A stretch of 64,000 bases of DNA from Streptomyces viridochromogenes (GCF_001270495.1 NZ_LGUR01000173.1:1-64000), one strand, 5' to 3'; shown: positions 37,506-46,172, counted from the first letter of the stretch. Notes: generated by a model from the letters alone, not told the origin. Made by a program: numbers and translations.

Positions 37506-38519
37506 ATGGGAAATGCATCAGAAGCGCGCGACCTGATTGAGGAATACCAGGCTGAAAGCGCACGAAAATCTGAACTTCTAACAAATCTGCCAGCTTATGC
37601 CGGGGCAGGAATCCTGGCCGCCGTAGTACTGAAAGTCGCACTAATCTCCCATGGTTCCGTTGCAACTTCTCTCGCCCTAATCAATTCGGCCGGGCCAGTT
37701 CAGGTAATCGGTGGAGTTCTGGTACTCCTCGTGCCAACTCTCGGAACCCTCGCAATCGTGCTCATCAACTCAAGCATTGATTTTAAGGAGATGTCGAAGC
37801 CTAAACGAGTCAGCCTCTACATTGATTTCGCGGTTGCACTCCTCCTCCTCACCTTCGTCCTGTACTGGGGGGCGGTTCTCGTCCTACTGGGTATCATCGC
37901 CACTAAAGGAGTCGTAAATCTTCGGCGACACTTGAAGGCTAGGCGCCAAGCGAGTCCTGATACTAACGAGTCGACCAATGAAGATTCAAGGCCAAATTGG
38001 CCAAGCGACCCTCCACAAGACGTCGTGCTACATGAGATTTGGGAGAAGCAGGTAGCATGTGGGGGCCAACTGATCCAAGCTCGAAGCGAACCGGAACCGA
38101 ACCTTGGAAGATTGAGCGAGCTTGAAAATCAAATAAGGTCACTCGCGGCAGAGTACAATTCACGGGTTCGTCAGATTAATCGGAGCCGTCCAAGCGCGGA
38201 GAGCTTGGCGCTCACCACGGCGCTTTCAGTCGTCACCTTCTACGTTGTGTTTACTTCATTGGTATCCGATCGCCCTTGGCTTCCAGCTGAGATTTTGGAC
38301 ATCAAGGGAGATAGAGCGACCGTAGGATACGTAGTCACCGAGGGTGACAATTGGACAACGATCCTTACGGAAGGAGATCGGCGCATCATTAGAGTCAATT
38401 CGGACTCTATTGTCGATCGATCTATCTGCGCAACAGAGAAATCAGAAGGAAAAGAGGTCAAAACATTGTGGAAGGTTTTCTCTGATGTGAAAACAATCTA
38501 CAAGGAATGCCCCAACTAG
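37506..38519 (+). CDS. Unknown multi-span membrane protein (AICE cargo)
   Basis: 337 aa, with AAGGTGG upstream of ATG 37506. Four hydrophobic segments lie near residues 28-47, 63-85, 103-135 and 232-250. A charged region between the third and fourth has coiled-coil character (LSELENQIRSLAAEYNSRVRQINRS). The last 80 residues form a soluble beta-rich domain with two Cys. No known family is recognised. Base composition is near 50% GC by eye, with A/T-ending codons, unlike the surrounding Streptomyces genes, so it was acquired from elsewhere. It converges on another unusual membrane-protein gene. Confidence 0.82.
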   Translation: MGNASEARDLIEEYQAESARKSELLTNLPAYAGAGILAAVVLKVALISHGSVATSLALINSAGPVQVIGGVLVLLVPTLGTLAIVLINSSIDFKEMSKPKRVSLYIDFAVALLLLTFVLYWGAVLVLLGIIATKGVVNLRRHLKARRQASPDTNESTNEDSRPNWPSDPPQDVVLHEIWEKQVACGGQLIQARSEPEPNLGRLSELENQIRSLAAEYNSRVRQINRSRPSAESLALTTALSVVTFYVVFTSLVSDRPWLPAEILDIKGDRATVGYVVTEGDNWTTILTEGDRRIIRVNSDSIVDRSICATEKSEGKEVKTLWKVFSDVKTIYKECPN

Positions 38520-38534
38520 GCTCGATTGGGGCAT
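38507..38534 (+). terminator. Hairpin at the end of the 37506-38519 gene
   Basis: ATGCCCCAA pairs with TTGGGGCAT across a ten-base loop and includes the stop codon. Confidence 0.7.
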
Positions 38535-38869
38535 CTGCCGCGTTGAGGGTCTCTGGCGTCCAAGGCTGACATCAACGACGGCGGACGGAGATGTACCTCA
38601 CCGCCCCGCTCGGCCGTTGCGCCAACTGGGGCGAATCCCTTGTTGGTTCGATCGAACTCCCGATGCGGTGATGATGAACGCGCCGTGGACCATCGCTAGC
38701 GGCCTCGTGGTCAGCTCGCAGACCTCCATGAGTGTCCGACCCGCAGTTCGCGTCGAGGGGGCAAGCGCCACAGGACGCGCAGCGGCCTTAGGGAATTGGA
38801 CCTCGATTCCCTAATTTCACTTGTCGGCGCTTAACGCGCCTTTATCGAGTTCCGCAGACCTCGCGGGAG
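38520..38869. other. Gap between convergent cargo genes
   Basis: 350 bases with two terminator-like hairpins and no supported gene. A 65-codon open frame in it has no ribosome site or protein-like composition. Confidence 0.5.
38788..38814 (-). terminator. Hairpin facing the 38870-40177 gene
   Basis: TTAGGGAAT (38788-38796) pairs with ATTCCCTAA (38806-38814) across a nine-base loop. It is placed to end transcription of the minus-strand gene. Confidence 0.6.
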
Positions 38870-40177
38870 CTAGTCACTATCATAGTCGGGCGGTAGCTGA
38901 GAAGACATGGCCACAATGACAGTCATGAAGAATGACTCACCCAAGTCTTGGAGGCGCGTGATAGCCTCTTCGGTCGAGATTTCATATTCCTGTCTAAATC
39001 TCTTCTCAAGTTCCACGCCCGCAGTCTTGATCTTCGCCACGGCCTCCTGTGCGGCAGCATCCTGCTCGACCTGGCGACGATTGATTAGAAACTGAGTAAC
39101 TAGCGCCGTAATAAAAAGCGGAGCTACGATGTTAGTTGCAATCTTCACGAAGATCGCAATTCCCGAAACGGGCGTAAGTGCGGACCCCGCACCGTTGAAT
39201 AGTGAGTAGTAAGCTACCTGCAAATAGCTTGGATTCCCTGAGTAGGAGAAGGCTGCAGGGTCAATCTTGAGAATTGACCAGTTGATTGCCGAGAATGCGA
39301 TAGTGCCTTGCAGGTAAAGGCTGGAGTATGCGACCGTACTCAGGATGAGTGCGGCTGCGCTCTTCCTGTACTTCTCCAGCTGATATGCCCAGTAGTAGGT
39401 TGCCCTGCTGCATAGCACTGCCATTCCCAAGTTCGACTGAAATGTAGCAAGCTGAGCCGCGCTGAACTTCTCAATGCTTGCATCTCTAAGCTGAGGGCTG
39501 ACCGAAGTAATCTGAGCAACGAAGCTTGCGCTTGAGACGTGGTCGATCAGCTTTTGCTGAGACTTGAGAAAGTGTGAAGGTCTGACTGAGAACCAAATGG
39601 TTCGCGTCATGAGAAGGAAGAAATAGAGGCCTAGGTAGGCTGCACAAATAGCCAGGAGCACACGGTTCGAGATTACAGCTGATCCAACGAGGGCAAGAAT
39701 GGCACAAAATCGGGTGATCAAATTGAACTTGAGGTGTCTGATTGCCGTAGCGGCTACGTTGACAAAAGTGAAGACCGCGACCCAGCTCTTCGCTTTGTAG
39801 AACCACTTGGGTACTTTCCAGAACGCGACAACAAACGGGAAGAAGCTCACGTAGAGATACTTTAACCGTCGACCCTTCGAAAACAAGATAAGCAGCACAA
39901 AAAGGCCGCCGATAAACAGGAATCGGTAGTTGAGGATCGATCCCGCACCCGGAAGGAATTTTTCGATTAGATAGTTGTCAACGTCGAAGATGAAGAGCTT
40001 GACGAAAATGTAAAGCCAAACAAGAGAGCCGACTCCGTCAAGCAGGCGAACCGTCCACTTCGGCCACGCCTTCCAACGACTCTCGAAGCTGGAGTCTTCA
40101 CCCTCGCTAGGTGCCCCATGACTGGACGTGCCCTGAACTGATAGATCGATCTTGGACCACAGGCTGTCCACGCTCAC
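38870..40177 (-). CDS. Unknown multi-span membrane protein (AICE cargo)
   Basis: 435 aa from GTG 40177, preceded by GGAGG. About seven or eight hydrophobic segments are visible, including SLVWLYIFVKLFIF, LFIGGLFVLLILFS, YVSFFPFVVAFW, VLLAICAAYLGLYFFLLM and IVAPLFITALVTQFLI. A cytoplasmic helical tail follows (about 365-435; EEAITRLQDLGESFFMTVIVAM). No family is recognised. Base composition and codon use are atypical, as in the convergent gene at 37506, suggesting the two arrived together. A phage-defence or surface role is possible but not supported by any motif. Confidence 0.82.
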   Translation of the reverse strand: MSVDSLWSKIDLSVQGTSSHGAPSEGEDSSFESRWKAWPKWTVRLLDGVGSLVWLYIFVKLFIFDVDNYLIEKFLPGAGSILNYRFLFIGGLFVLLILFSKGRRLKYLYVSFFPFVVAFWKVPKWFYKAKSWVAVFTFVNVAATAIRHLKFNLITRFCAILALVGSAVISNRVLLAICAAYLGLYFFLLMTRTIWFSVRPSHFLKSQQKLIDHVSSASFVAQITSVSPQLRDASIEKFSAAQLATFQSNLGMAVLCSRATYYWAYQLEKYRKSAAALILSTVAYSSLYLQGTIAFSAINWSILKIDPAAFSYSGNPSYLQVAYYSLFNGAGSALTPVSGIAIFVKIATNIVAPLFITALVTQFLINRRQVEQDAAAQEAVAKIKTAGVELEKRFRQEYEISTEEAITRLQDLGESFFMTVIVAMSSQLPPDYDSD

Positions 40178-40607
40178 GAGCGCCTCCGCTGAAAGACGTA
40201 CCTCTGCGCTAGGTTGGGGGGGGCGAACGTGGAATGTCCGAGCCTGCGCACTTCCAGCGTAGCGATGGAGTCTGACAGTTGAGGTCCCGTCAGTTCAGTT
40301 CCTTGACACCGCCAGGCTGTCTAGATCCGGTCGACTGTCCTGTTCCGGGGCTGCAACCCAAGAAGCGCCTCTCCGGCTGCCGCAGTCGAAGGCGGAAGCC
40401 GTTATGGCGATATCTCAAGCATCCGTGCTGTTCAGCGCACACGTCGCATCGCAAGAACCTAGCGCCTTCAAGCCCTCGCTCCGAGCCTGTCGGTACACCA
40501 CAGCAGACCCCTTCGCGGCGCATGGCCGGATCCGCTCCCTTGTTGATGCTTCATGCACGTGTCACACAGTTGGTAGGCAGGGGTGACTGGAGGAGGGGGG
40601 ACTCTGC
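40178..40607. other. Gap upstream of the 40608 gene
   Basis: 430 bases with no supported gene. It includes a run of eight G (about 40217) and holds promoters for the divergent genes at 40177 and 40608. Confidence 0.45.
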
Positions 40608-41231
40608 ATGTCCGTGCTGGGTAGTAACCACGAGCCGTCGGACTGGGCCGTGGAGCGGTTTGGACGGCATGCCGGCAGGCTCGTCGAAGCGATTCCGGAG
40701 CAGCTGGCCAGGGCCCACGCTCGGGCTCATGCCGTCCACCTCACCGCGAGGCTGAAGAAGCGCAGCCCCTACGGCGTCACCCTGGCCGAGGCCGTGCGCG
40801 AGAACCTCGCGGATACAGCTCGTGAGCTGGACGAAGCCGTGCGGGACGTGCGCGGGTATGAGTACGCCGTCATCAACGACCACGCGCTCTTCCCCTTCAA
40901 GTACGCCGACCGTCCCAAGCCCCTCGAACGGGCGCGGCTGGCAGCCAACGCTTCCCCTACGCGCCGTCGGATGCTCCTGAGCCACGGGCCCGAGCCGCAA
41001 GACGGCCTCTTCCCCCTTGATGATGAGTTCACGACCGAGGAGTACGAGGAGCTGCACGAGACGTTCGAGGCCCTCGGCGCCTCCACGAAGCTCGTGTGTC
41101 TCTTCTTCACGGCCGACCCAGAGAACGGCATCCACCTCATCCACTGGGGAGACGCCCACCTCGAACCCGACCGCACCTTCACTTGGCTCCACAGCGAGCA
41201 GCTGCGGGTAGCGGCCCAGTCTCTTGAGTGA
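40608..41231 (+). CDS. Hypothetical cytoplasmic protein
   Basis: 207 aa, with GGAGGAGGGGGG upstream of ATG 40608. The N-terminal half is helical and basic (RAHARAHAVHLTARLKKRSPYG). The C-terminal half is compact, with hydrophobic strands (TKLVCLFFTADPENGIHLIHWGDAHL). No signal peptide or catalytic motif is seen. GC and codon use are Streptomyces-like, unlike the two membrane proteins just before it. Function unknown. Confidence 0.78.
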   Translation: MSVLGSNHEPSDWAVERFGRHAGRLVEAIPEQLARAHARAHAVHLTARLKKRSPYGVTLAEAVRENLADTARELDEAVRDVRGYEYAVINDHALFPFKYADRPKPLERARLAANASPTRRRMLLSHGPEPQDGLFPLDDEFTTEEYEELHETFEALGASTKLVCLFFTADPENGIHLIHWGDAHLEPDRTFTWLHSEQLRVAAQSLE

Positions 41232-41315
41232 GCACCCCCGATCCTGGGCCGTCCCTGGGCCGTGCAAGGGCGCCCGACGCCGACCGGCGGCGACCGGCGT
41301 TGACAGTCGAGTCAG

Positions 41316-41400
41316 GGCCGCCAACAGGGAAACCCCAGGTCAGAGCCCCCCGCCCATACGCGTTTCCCCCCAGGGGTAGCCGTCGGGCAAGATGGGGTGT
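41316..41400 (+). repeat. 85-bp dispersed element, copy 2, in the AICE
   Basis: 73 of 85 bases match the ettA leader element at 21326-21410, in the orientation pointing to the 41511 gene. It ends about 110 bases before that gene's start. Confidence 0.8.
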
Positions 41401-41485
41401 TTCTTACCGCTTGTGGCAGGGCGTCAAGTGGTGCCCGACCTTGGGCCCTTCTCCTGATCATGTCACCAGCCATCCTGCATAATGC

Positions 41486-41507
41486 CGCCCTCTGAGGCGA
41501 GAGGGCG
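41486..41507 (+). promoter_or_regulatory. Hairpin that could mask the ribosome site of the 41511 gene
   Basis: CGCCCTC, an 8-base loop (TGAGGCGA), then GAGGGCG. The right arm holds the GAGGG ribosome site three to nine bases before ATG 41511. Confidence 0.5.
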
Positions 41508-41510
41508 AGA

Positions 41511-42383
41511 ATGACATCGCGGCGTCAGCGGGCAGGGACATCGGGAGCTCACGCACGGCTCCGGCAGGCGCGGACACGGACACGGACAGCCGTTCAGCAA
41601 CGAGTTCAACCGGGTATCACCAGGCCGGCACCGACGCCGCGTTGGAGATCGTCGATCGTTCGAAGCGTGGCACTTCGCTCGGCAGCTCGCTCTGTCCCAG
41701 CGACGCAGCCCGATCCGACAGCGCGCCGGGCCACTTGGCTCTCATCGTGGGGAACTTTTGCCTCCGCCATCGCAGCCGTGGTTGGTCTGATCGTTTCGGC
41801 AGTTGCCACCTATTACACGGGGCTTGCACTGCGCGACCAACAGATAATCAACAGGGATCAAAACGAACGGGAGCATAGGTCGCAGGCCATGCAGGTGGGC
41901 TTCTGGTACACGAATAGTCAACCCAATAACGGGGACGTTGCGGTCGTCAGCAATCGGTCTCCCGACGCGGTCTATCAGCTGACGGTGAGGTTCTCGTTCC
42001 TCAAGTGGCCGTCAGGACCAATCCCCACCGAAAAGGCCAGGCTTAAATTGCATAAGGTGGTTGCGGAATACACGTCAGCTAGCTTGCCCCCTTGTACACA
42101 GCTAGTCTTCACTAAGAAGATCCTTCATGCGTCTTTTGACCGACTAGAAAAGGAGGAGGATGTCGATGTCGAGCAACCAATATCGACGGCTCTCATATTC
42201 GAAGACGCCCAGGGAGCCAAGTGGGCGCGAGGAACTACGCTTCGCGAACTGAGTTCCCTCGAAGGATTTGGGATGGAAGTTAAAAATTTGGGACAGCGTA
42301 TACAGTCAGGCAAACTTGTTCCGGAAGTTCCCAATGGAAATGTAGCCAAGACGCGCCCAGAGCCCAATTGCGGGAAGTTTTAG
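41511..42383 (+). CDS. Unknown single-span membrane protein
   Basis: 290 aa from ATG 41511. The first 75 residues are Arg/Thr/Ala-rich and may be partly spurious, but no better internal start is seen. A membrane span lies near residues 78-108 (WGTFASAIAAVVGLIVSAVATYYTGLAL), followed by a soluble domain of about 180 residues with immunoglobulin-like beta content (AVYQLTVRFSFLKWPSGPI, EQPISTALIFEDAQGAKWARGTTLREL). The C-terminal two thirds is visibly lower in GC than the N-terminal third. This span-plus-domain layout recurs in the next gene. Function unknown. Confidence 0.72.
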   Translation: MTSRRQRAGTSGAHARLRQARTRTRTAVQQRVQPGITRPAPTPRWRSSIVRSVALRSAARSVPATQPDPTARRATWLSSWGTFASAIAAVVGLIVSAVATYYTGLALRDQQIINRDQNEREHRSQAMQVGFWYTNSQPNNGDVAVVSNRSPDAVYQLTVRFSFLKWPSGPIPTEKARLKLHKVVAEYTSASLPPCTQLVFTKKILHASFDRLEKEEDVDVEQPISTALIFEDAQGAKWARGTTLRELSSLEGFGMEVKNLGQRIQSGKLVPEVPNGNVAKTRPEPNCGKF

Positions 42384-42531
42384 TCAAGTCCCCTTCTTCG
42401 CAAGTTCTCGCCACACTGGGTCTAGGCATTCACCGCTGGCATTAAACAGACCTATTCATCAGCAGAAACCCACGGACGGGCTCAGATAGAAGAAGTCGCG
42501 CGGTAGAGTTACACCGGCGAGAAGGGCACAC

Positions 42532-43269
42532 GTGATCGAGAACTTCATTTACCCCTTGGGGCTTCTTGTGCTCGCCACAATCGGGGTCGCAGTAAGACGC
42601 TGGGTGAAGCGCGGTGATCCCCTAGCAGTGACGGGAGAGATCATCGTTCCTAAAGCCTGGGAGGTGGCCCTGCCAACGGTGGACTCCCTGCCGTCGAAGG
42701 TCCCTGAAGATCAGCGCACTTATTGGCCGATGTACTGGCTACTCCGTCAACGAGGTGCCGCTGACTTCCGAACCACCAGTGCAAGGGTCCTCGTGGAGAA
42801 CCGTTCAGAGCAACCTCTGACCATCACTGATATCACGGTGCACAAAAAGCTTGAGGACGTTCCGTTCGATGCCGCCTGGGTTAGGTATCCCCCGGCCGGG
42901 GCCGCAGAGGCCCTGGTACTGGACTTCCTACTCGACGACGACCGCCCCAAGGCATGGAGTGCCACGTATGAAGGGTCGGCCGAAAACCTGATCCGCACAG
43001 GCAGTCGACCTTACTTCGAGGATCACTCCATTACGCTTTCCCCAGGAGAAACTCAAACTCTATTGATTACTGGCCGTGCCGATAGTGTGCGGTGCTCGTG
43101 GCGGTTGGAAATCGAAACCTTCCAGGCAGGAAGGCGCAAGGTAGTCCCCGTGGTGCCAGAGGGCGGCGCCTTCCTCACTTCCGGAACGCCGGCTGAAGGC
43201 TTCAGCAACCGGTGGGAGTGGAGTTGGTACGAAGGCGACGCTGCACGCTTCGTACCTCCGCCTACATGA
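42532..43269 (+). CDS. Unknown membrane-anchored beta-domain protein
   Basis: 245 aa from GTG 42532 with GAGAAGGG upstream. An N-terminal span (FIYPLGLLVLATIGVAV) followed by basic residues (RRWVKRGD) puts the remaining 220 residues in the cytoplasm if the positive-inside rule holds. The domain looks beta-sandwich-like (ARVLVENRSEQPLTITDITVHKK, SITLSPGETQTLLITGRAD). It is not recognised. Its design is close to that of the 41511 product, and the two lie in tandem, so they may work together. A strong hairpin follows the stop. Confidence 0.78.
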   Translation: MIENFIYPLGLLVLATIGVAVRRWVKRGDPLAVTGEIIVPKAWEVALPTVDSLPSKVPEDQRTYWPMYWLLRQRGAADFRTTSARVLVENRSEQPLTITDITVHKKLEDVPFDAAWVRYPPAGAAEALVLDFLLDDDRPKAWSATYEGSAENLIRTGSRPYFEDHSITLSPGETQTLLITGRADSVRCSWRLEIETFQAGRRKVVPVVPEGGAFLTSGTPAEGFSNRWEWSWYEGDAARFVPPPT

Positions 43270-43297
43270 CTGATTCCCGGACTCATCCGGGAATCAG
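43270..43297 (+). terminator. Terminator after the 42532 gene
   Basis: CTGATTCCCGG and CCGGGAATCAG form a perfect 11-bp stem around a six-base loop, immediately after the stop codon. Confidence 0.85.
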
Positions 43298-43373
43298 CAA
43301 TCAGGCTCTGTGGATTCTTCTCACTGCCTGGCCGCACCAGGAGCCGGAGAGCCCGCTTCATGACGGGACGAGG

Positions 43374-43877
43374 TTAAGGAACCACTCCCGGAAATCCCAC
43401 ACCCGCCTCAGGGCCTTTCACCCCAAGGTCAGCCCGCATGGCCGATCTGAGGCTCTGGAGTTTGCTTTCAAATACACTAACAAGTTCGCGGTATTCAGAC
43501 GTGTCTTGAAGGAGGCCGTTAGCGATGGGGTCTTTCATGTTCCGTAGCGATTTATATGCAGCTTCCGAGTGACGCACAACCTCAGGAGGAGCAGTGATGA
43601 ACATCTCCATTCGCCTCTCGTAGGCCTGACTTTCAGGTAACGCCCGACGCGCTATTTCCCACCGTCCCTCAGACGTCAGGGAAGAATCGTAAGCCACTTC
43701 CCGGAGACCGTTACGCCATTTGGCGAGCGCTACCAAATAGGCCACATACACTTCCCTCCTCGTGGTCTCCTGTCGAGCATCTTTTTCTCGCCTCCACCTC
43801 AAAGCATCCACTATTAGAGTTGACCCCATTCCAATTCCAGCACCAACAAGAGCGCTCGCTAGTGAAAACCAATTCAT
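43374..43877 (-). CDS. Small membrane-anchored helical protein
   Basis: 167 aa from ATG 43877. MNWFSLASALVGAGIGMGSTLIVDALRWRREKD is an N-terminal anchor of a type common in Streptomyces hypothetical proteins. The remainder is a cytoplasmic helical bundle (REVYVAYLVALAKWRNGLREVAYDS and following). An ATG at 43919 is in frame but would give an unusual extension. No function is assigned. It converges on the 42532 gene and shares its terminator region. Confidence 0.72.
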   Translation of the reverse strand: MNWFSLASALVGAGIGMGSTLIVDALRWRREKDARQETTRREVYVAYLVALAKWRNGLREVAYDSSLTSEGRWEIARRALPESQAYERRMEMFITAPPEVVRHSEAAYKSLRNMKDPIANGLLQDTSEYRELVSVFESKLQSLRSAMRADLGVKGPEAGVGFPGVVP

Positions 43878-44067
43878 GAGATGAGAATAACGGCGCAGCC
43901 CCAGCAGGTGAAGCCGCATGTCCGTTGGTCGACTGACACGCGAGTGCTAAAGCGGCCTTCGGAGCCGTGCGTGTCACCGACTCTGGCCCGCATAGTGCAA
44001 CGGGGGAGAAGCCCAGGCGCATAACCGGACTTCTCCCCGACGTGGACGGGCGTCTTGCGGCCGCTGA

Positions 44068-44370
44068 CTAGAAGCGGTGAGGTTCGCTTGCCGCTAGGAC
44101 GTATCCGCGGCTGGTCGCAACACGGAGCACGTCCCGCAAAGCCCCCGTCAGCTCCTTCGCCAACCGTCGCAGGTCTTCCGGGCCCGCCTCCTGATCGACG
44201 AGTGTGTCTGAGGCCTCCTCCAGCAGCTCGACTGCCGTTCCCAGTTGCACCGCTTCGATGTTGTCTGCCAGGCGAGACATGTAGCCGCCGTTGTCGTCGG
44301 TGCTCAGGAAGCAAGGCTTACCCTCCGGCCCCGACCACGGGAGAAGCCGCAGCTCGTTCGGTTCAGTCAT
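44068..44370 (-). CDS. Small hypothetical protein coupled to a GntR gene
   Basis: 100 aa, starting MTEPNELRLLPWSGPEGKPCFLSTDDNGGYMSRLADNIEAVQL, then a helical region (LGTAVELLEEASDTLVDQ). Its start overlaps the stop of the GntR gene (ATGA), so the two are translated together. Pairs of this kind (GntR regulator plus a short acidic protein) recur in Streptomyces integrated elements. Function unknown. Confidence 0.78.
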   Translation of the reverse strand: MTEPNELRLLPWSGPEGKPCFLSTDDNGGYMSRLADNIEAVQLGTAVELLEEASDTLVDQEAGPEDLRRLAKELTGALRDVLRVATSRGYVLAASEPHRF

Positions 44371-45098
44371 CTTTGCTTCTGCCTTTCGTCGGTCACGTGG
44401 TGAGTGGTGAAGACGGCATCAACGCGATCCCCCGGGAACACCAGAAGTGCGGCCTCGACGACTCGCCCGGTGGCGTCGATCGCGACGCGTGTGACGGCGA
44501 GGACTGCCACGGCGGAGCGGAGCCGGAGGCCTGATGCTTCGTCCGGTGTCGGTGGGCGGGCACAGACCGTCTCCCGGACAGTTGCCGGCGGCGAGCTCAG
44601 GACGGCAAATCGCGTTGCTGTCTCCCGCCATGAGGACTCGTCGTCCAGCACTCCGGCGGGTGCCTGGTCGCGCGGGATGTAGATGCGGGCCAGCCCATGC
44701 GGTGACTCTCCCTCGTGGCTGATGCAGAAGAGCTCGGCGAGAGGGCTGCCTGTCGGCACATTCAGCAAGGTCGTCAGATGCCCCTCTGCCGGAACCGTGT
44801 TGGTGCGGACCGTGACACGGAGAGCCGTTTCAGCGGCGGTCCACGGGTCCAGCGTTCCCCATCCCCCGACGTACACGATCTTCCGCGGTGGGCGGCGGAC
44901 GAAATTGCCCTTGCCGTGGATCTTCTCGATGAGGCCTTCGCCCTGGAGGACCGCGAGGGCACTCCGCAGCGTCACCGTGCTGACCTTGTACCGGTCGGCA
45001 AGGCTGGCCTCGGACGGCAGGCGTTCGCCGGGCTCGATGTGGCCCGTCGTGATCTGTTGCCGCAGATCATCGGCGATCTCGTAATGTCTTGAAGGCAC
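44367..45098 (-). CDS. GntR-family (HutC/UTRA) transcriptional regulator
   Basis: 243 aa from GTG 45098; longer in-frame starts upstream overlap the next gene and are less likely. The N-terminal winged helix (RHYEIADDLRQQITTGHIEPGE, PSEASLADRYKVSTVTLRSALAVLQGEGLIEKIHGKGNFV) is followed by a UTRA-type domain (about 90-240). It is the second of three GntR-type proteins in the AICE. It lies in a minus-strand cluster of small genes, which it may autoregulate. Confidence 0.87.
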   Translation of the reverse strand: MPSRHYEIADDLRQQITTGHIEPGERLPSEASLADRYKVSTVTLRSALAVLQGEGLIEKIHGKGNFVRRPPRKIVYVGGWGTLDPWTAAETALRVTVRTNTVPAEGHLTTLLNVPTGSPLAELFCISHEGESPHGLARIYIPRDQAPAGVLDDESSWRETATRFAVLSSPPATVRETVCARPPTPDEASGLRLRSAVAVLAVTRVAIDATGRVVEAALLVFPGDRVDAVFTTHHVTDERQKQR

Positions 45099-45106
45099 GG
45101 ACCGGA

Positions 45107-45331
45107 TCACCGCCTTCTCTGCATGCGAACGGCAACGAGCCGGGTTCGCGCATGCATGGTCAGCAGCTCTCCCGACTCGAAGAGAAGTCGCTTGCCGCCT
45201 TGGGGAAGTTGGAAGAGGTCGCTCACCCGGCGCGCCTGGCCACCGAGTTGGATGATGTCGCCGCGCTGCACAGTGGCCGCGGTGACCTCGACGTTGGCTG
45301 CCAGCGCGCCGCCAGGTGCCCAGCCGTTCAC
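45107..45331 (-). CDS. Small hypothetical protein
   Basis: 74 aa from GTG 45331, just behind GGGGGAGAG. The sequence (NGWAPGGALAANVEVTAATVQRGDIIQLGGQARRVSDLFQL) looks like a small beta-barrel. It overlaps the neighbouring gene start by four bases (GTGA), in a chain of coupled small genes. Function unknown. Confidence 0.68.
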   Translation of the reverse strand: MNGWAPGGALAANVEVTAATVQRGDIIQLGGQARRVSDLFQLPQGGKRLLFESGELLTMHARTRLVAVRMQRRR

Positions 45332-45531
45332 CTCTCCCCCTCCATGGGCGCGGAGTGGTGGGCCGCCGAGTGACACGGGCAGGCGCACGTCTCGTAGACA
45401 ATCGGCAGGTCGACCGGTGCGGGGACTGGGGAGGACTCCGCGCAAGCAGGGTGTGTGCCGATACGGCAGGCGGTCGACCGGTAGGGAACGGCCGAGCCCT
45501 CGACGGCGTGGGGCTGTTGACGAGCAGGCAT
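45328..45531 (-). CDS. Small Cys-rich hypothetical protein
   Basis: 67 aa. It contains CRIGTHPACAES and ETCACPCHSAAHH, a cluster of Cys and His suggesting a small zinc-binding protein. Overlaps both neighbours by one to four bases, implying coupled translation. Function unknown. Confidence 0.65.
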   Translation of the reverse strand: MPARQQPHAVEGSAVPYRSTACRIGTHPACAESSPVPAPVDLPIVYETCACPCHSAAHHSAPMEGER

Positions 45532-45842
45532 CAGCGCACCCCCGCGAGGGACGACCAGGCCTCAGCAGGCAGGTTAGAAGCGACTACCACCGCGCGTGGC
45601 CGTACTCGACGCTCCCAAGCCAGCAAGTACGGGCGGACGAGCGCGTTTTCCTCCCCCGCGAGCGGGTCACAGTGGTTCGCGGTATCGAGATCCCCGCCCA
45701 GGACCACCGTCGACACGTCAGCAGACGCAGGGACAACGAGCGCGGCCGTCGGCCGGGAGGGCCCTAAGGGGCGGCGGTGCCTGCCCGTGGGGAAGTACCG
45801 CGCTCTGGTGAGCGAGGCGGCACGGCGGATACGGTTGAGCAC
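45531..45842 (-). CDS. Small basic hypothetical protein
   Basis: 103 aa. The N-terminus is basic (LNRIRRAASLTRARYFPTGRHRR). The C-terminus contains ALVRPYLLAWERRVR, a motif I recall from short proteins in Streptomyces AICE clusters. It shares a base with the next gene downstream. No function is assigned. Confidence 0.68.
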   Translation of the reverse strand: MLNRIRRAASLTRARYFPTGRHRRPLGPSRPTAALVVPASADVSTVVLGGDLDTANHCDPLAGEENALVRPYLLAWERRVRPRAVVVASNLPAEAWSSLAGVR

Positions 45843-45854
45843 GCTGCTCAGCTC

Positions 45855-46133
45855 CTATCGCTGATGGCTCGGTCCCCCGACATCGCCCGTCGAGGGGACC
45901 GCTTTGTGTACGACCGCCCAGAGGGTGCGGCCGTTCAGGCTGGTGGCGAAGAGCCCGAACCGATCGGCCTCAGCCACCACTTCCAGGACCTCCCGCCATA
46001 AGTCGGCGGAGAGCGAGTCCGGCACCTCCGCTTCGACCGACGTGTACTGGTCGTGCTCCTCCACCCGCGCCGGGAGCCCGACGTCGGACAGCCGGGCAGC
46101 GATGGCCGCCGCGCTAACTCCCGAAGCGGGCAC
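45855..46133 (-). CDS. Small hypothetical protein, first of the minus cluster
   Basis: 92 aa of mixed alpha/beta composition (VSAAAIAARLSDVGLPARVEEHDQYTSVEAEVP, EVVAEADRFGLFATSLNGRTLWAVVHK). It is the promoter-proximal gene of the 46.1-44.1 kb cluster, transcribed away from the divergent GntR gene, with paired CTAG palindromes in the shared promoter. Function unknown. Confidence 0.72.
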   Translation of the reverse strand: MPASGVSAAAIAARLSDVGLPARVEEHDQYTSVEAEVPDSLSADLWREVLEVVAEADRFGLFATSLNGRTLWAVVHKAVPSTGDVGGPSHQR

Positions 46134-46172
46134 AGGGCAGCCTCCGTTAACCGGCGATCACTTTGAGTAAAG

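Noticed and set aside
38617..38814. 65-aa open frame between the convergent cargo genes
   Set aside because: No ribosome site, not protein-like, and its end forms a terminator-like hairpin.
40279..40755. Open frame upstream of and overlapping the 40608 gene
   Set aside because: Overlaps a gene with a better ribosome site and coding character; composition is not protein-like.
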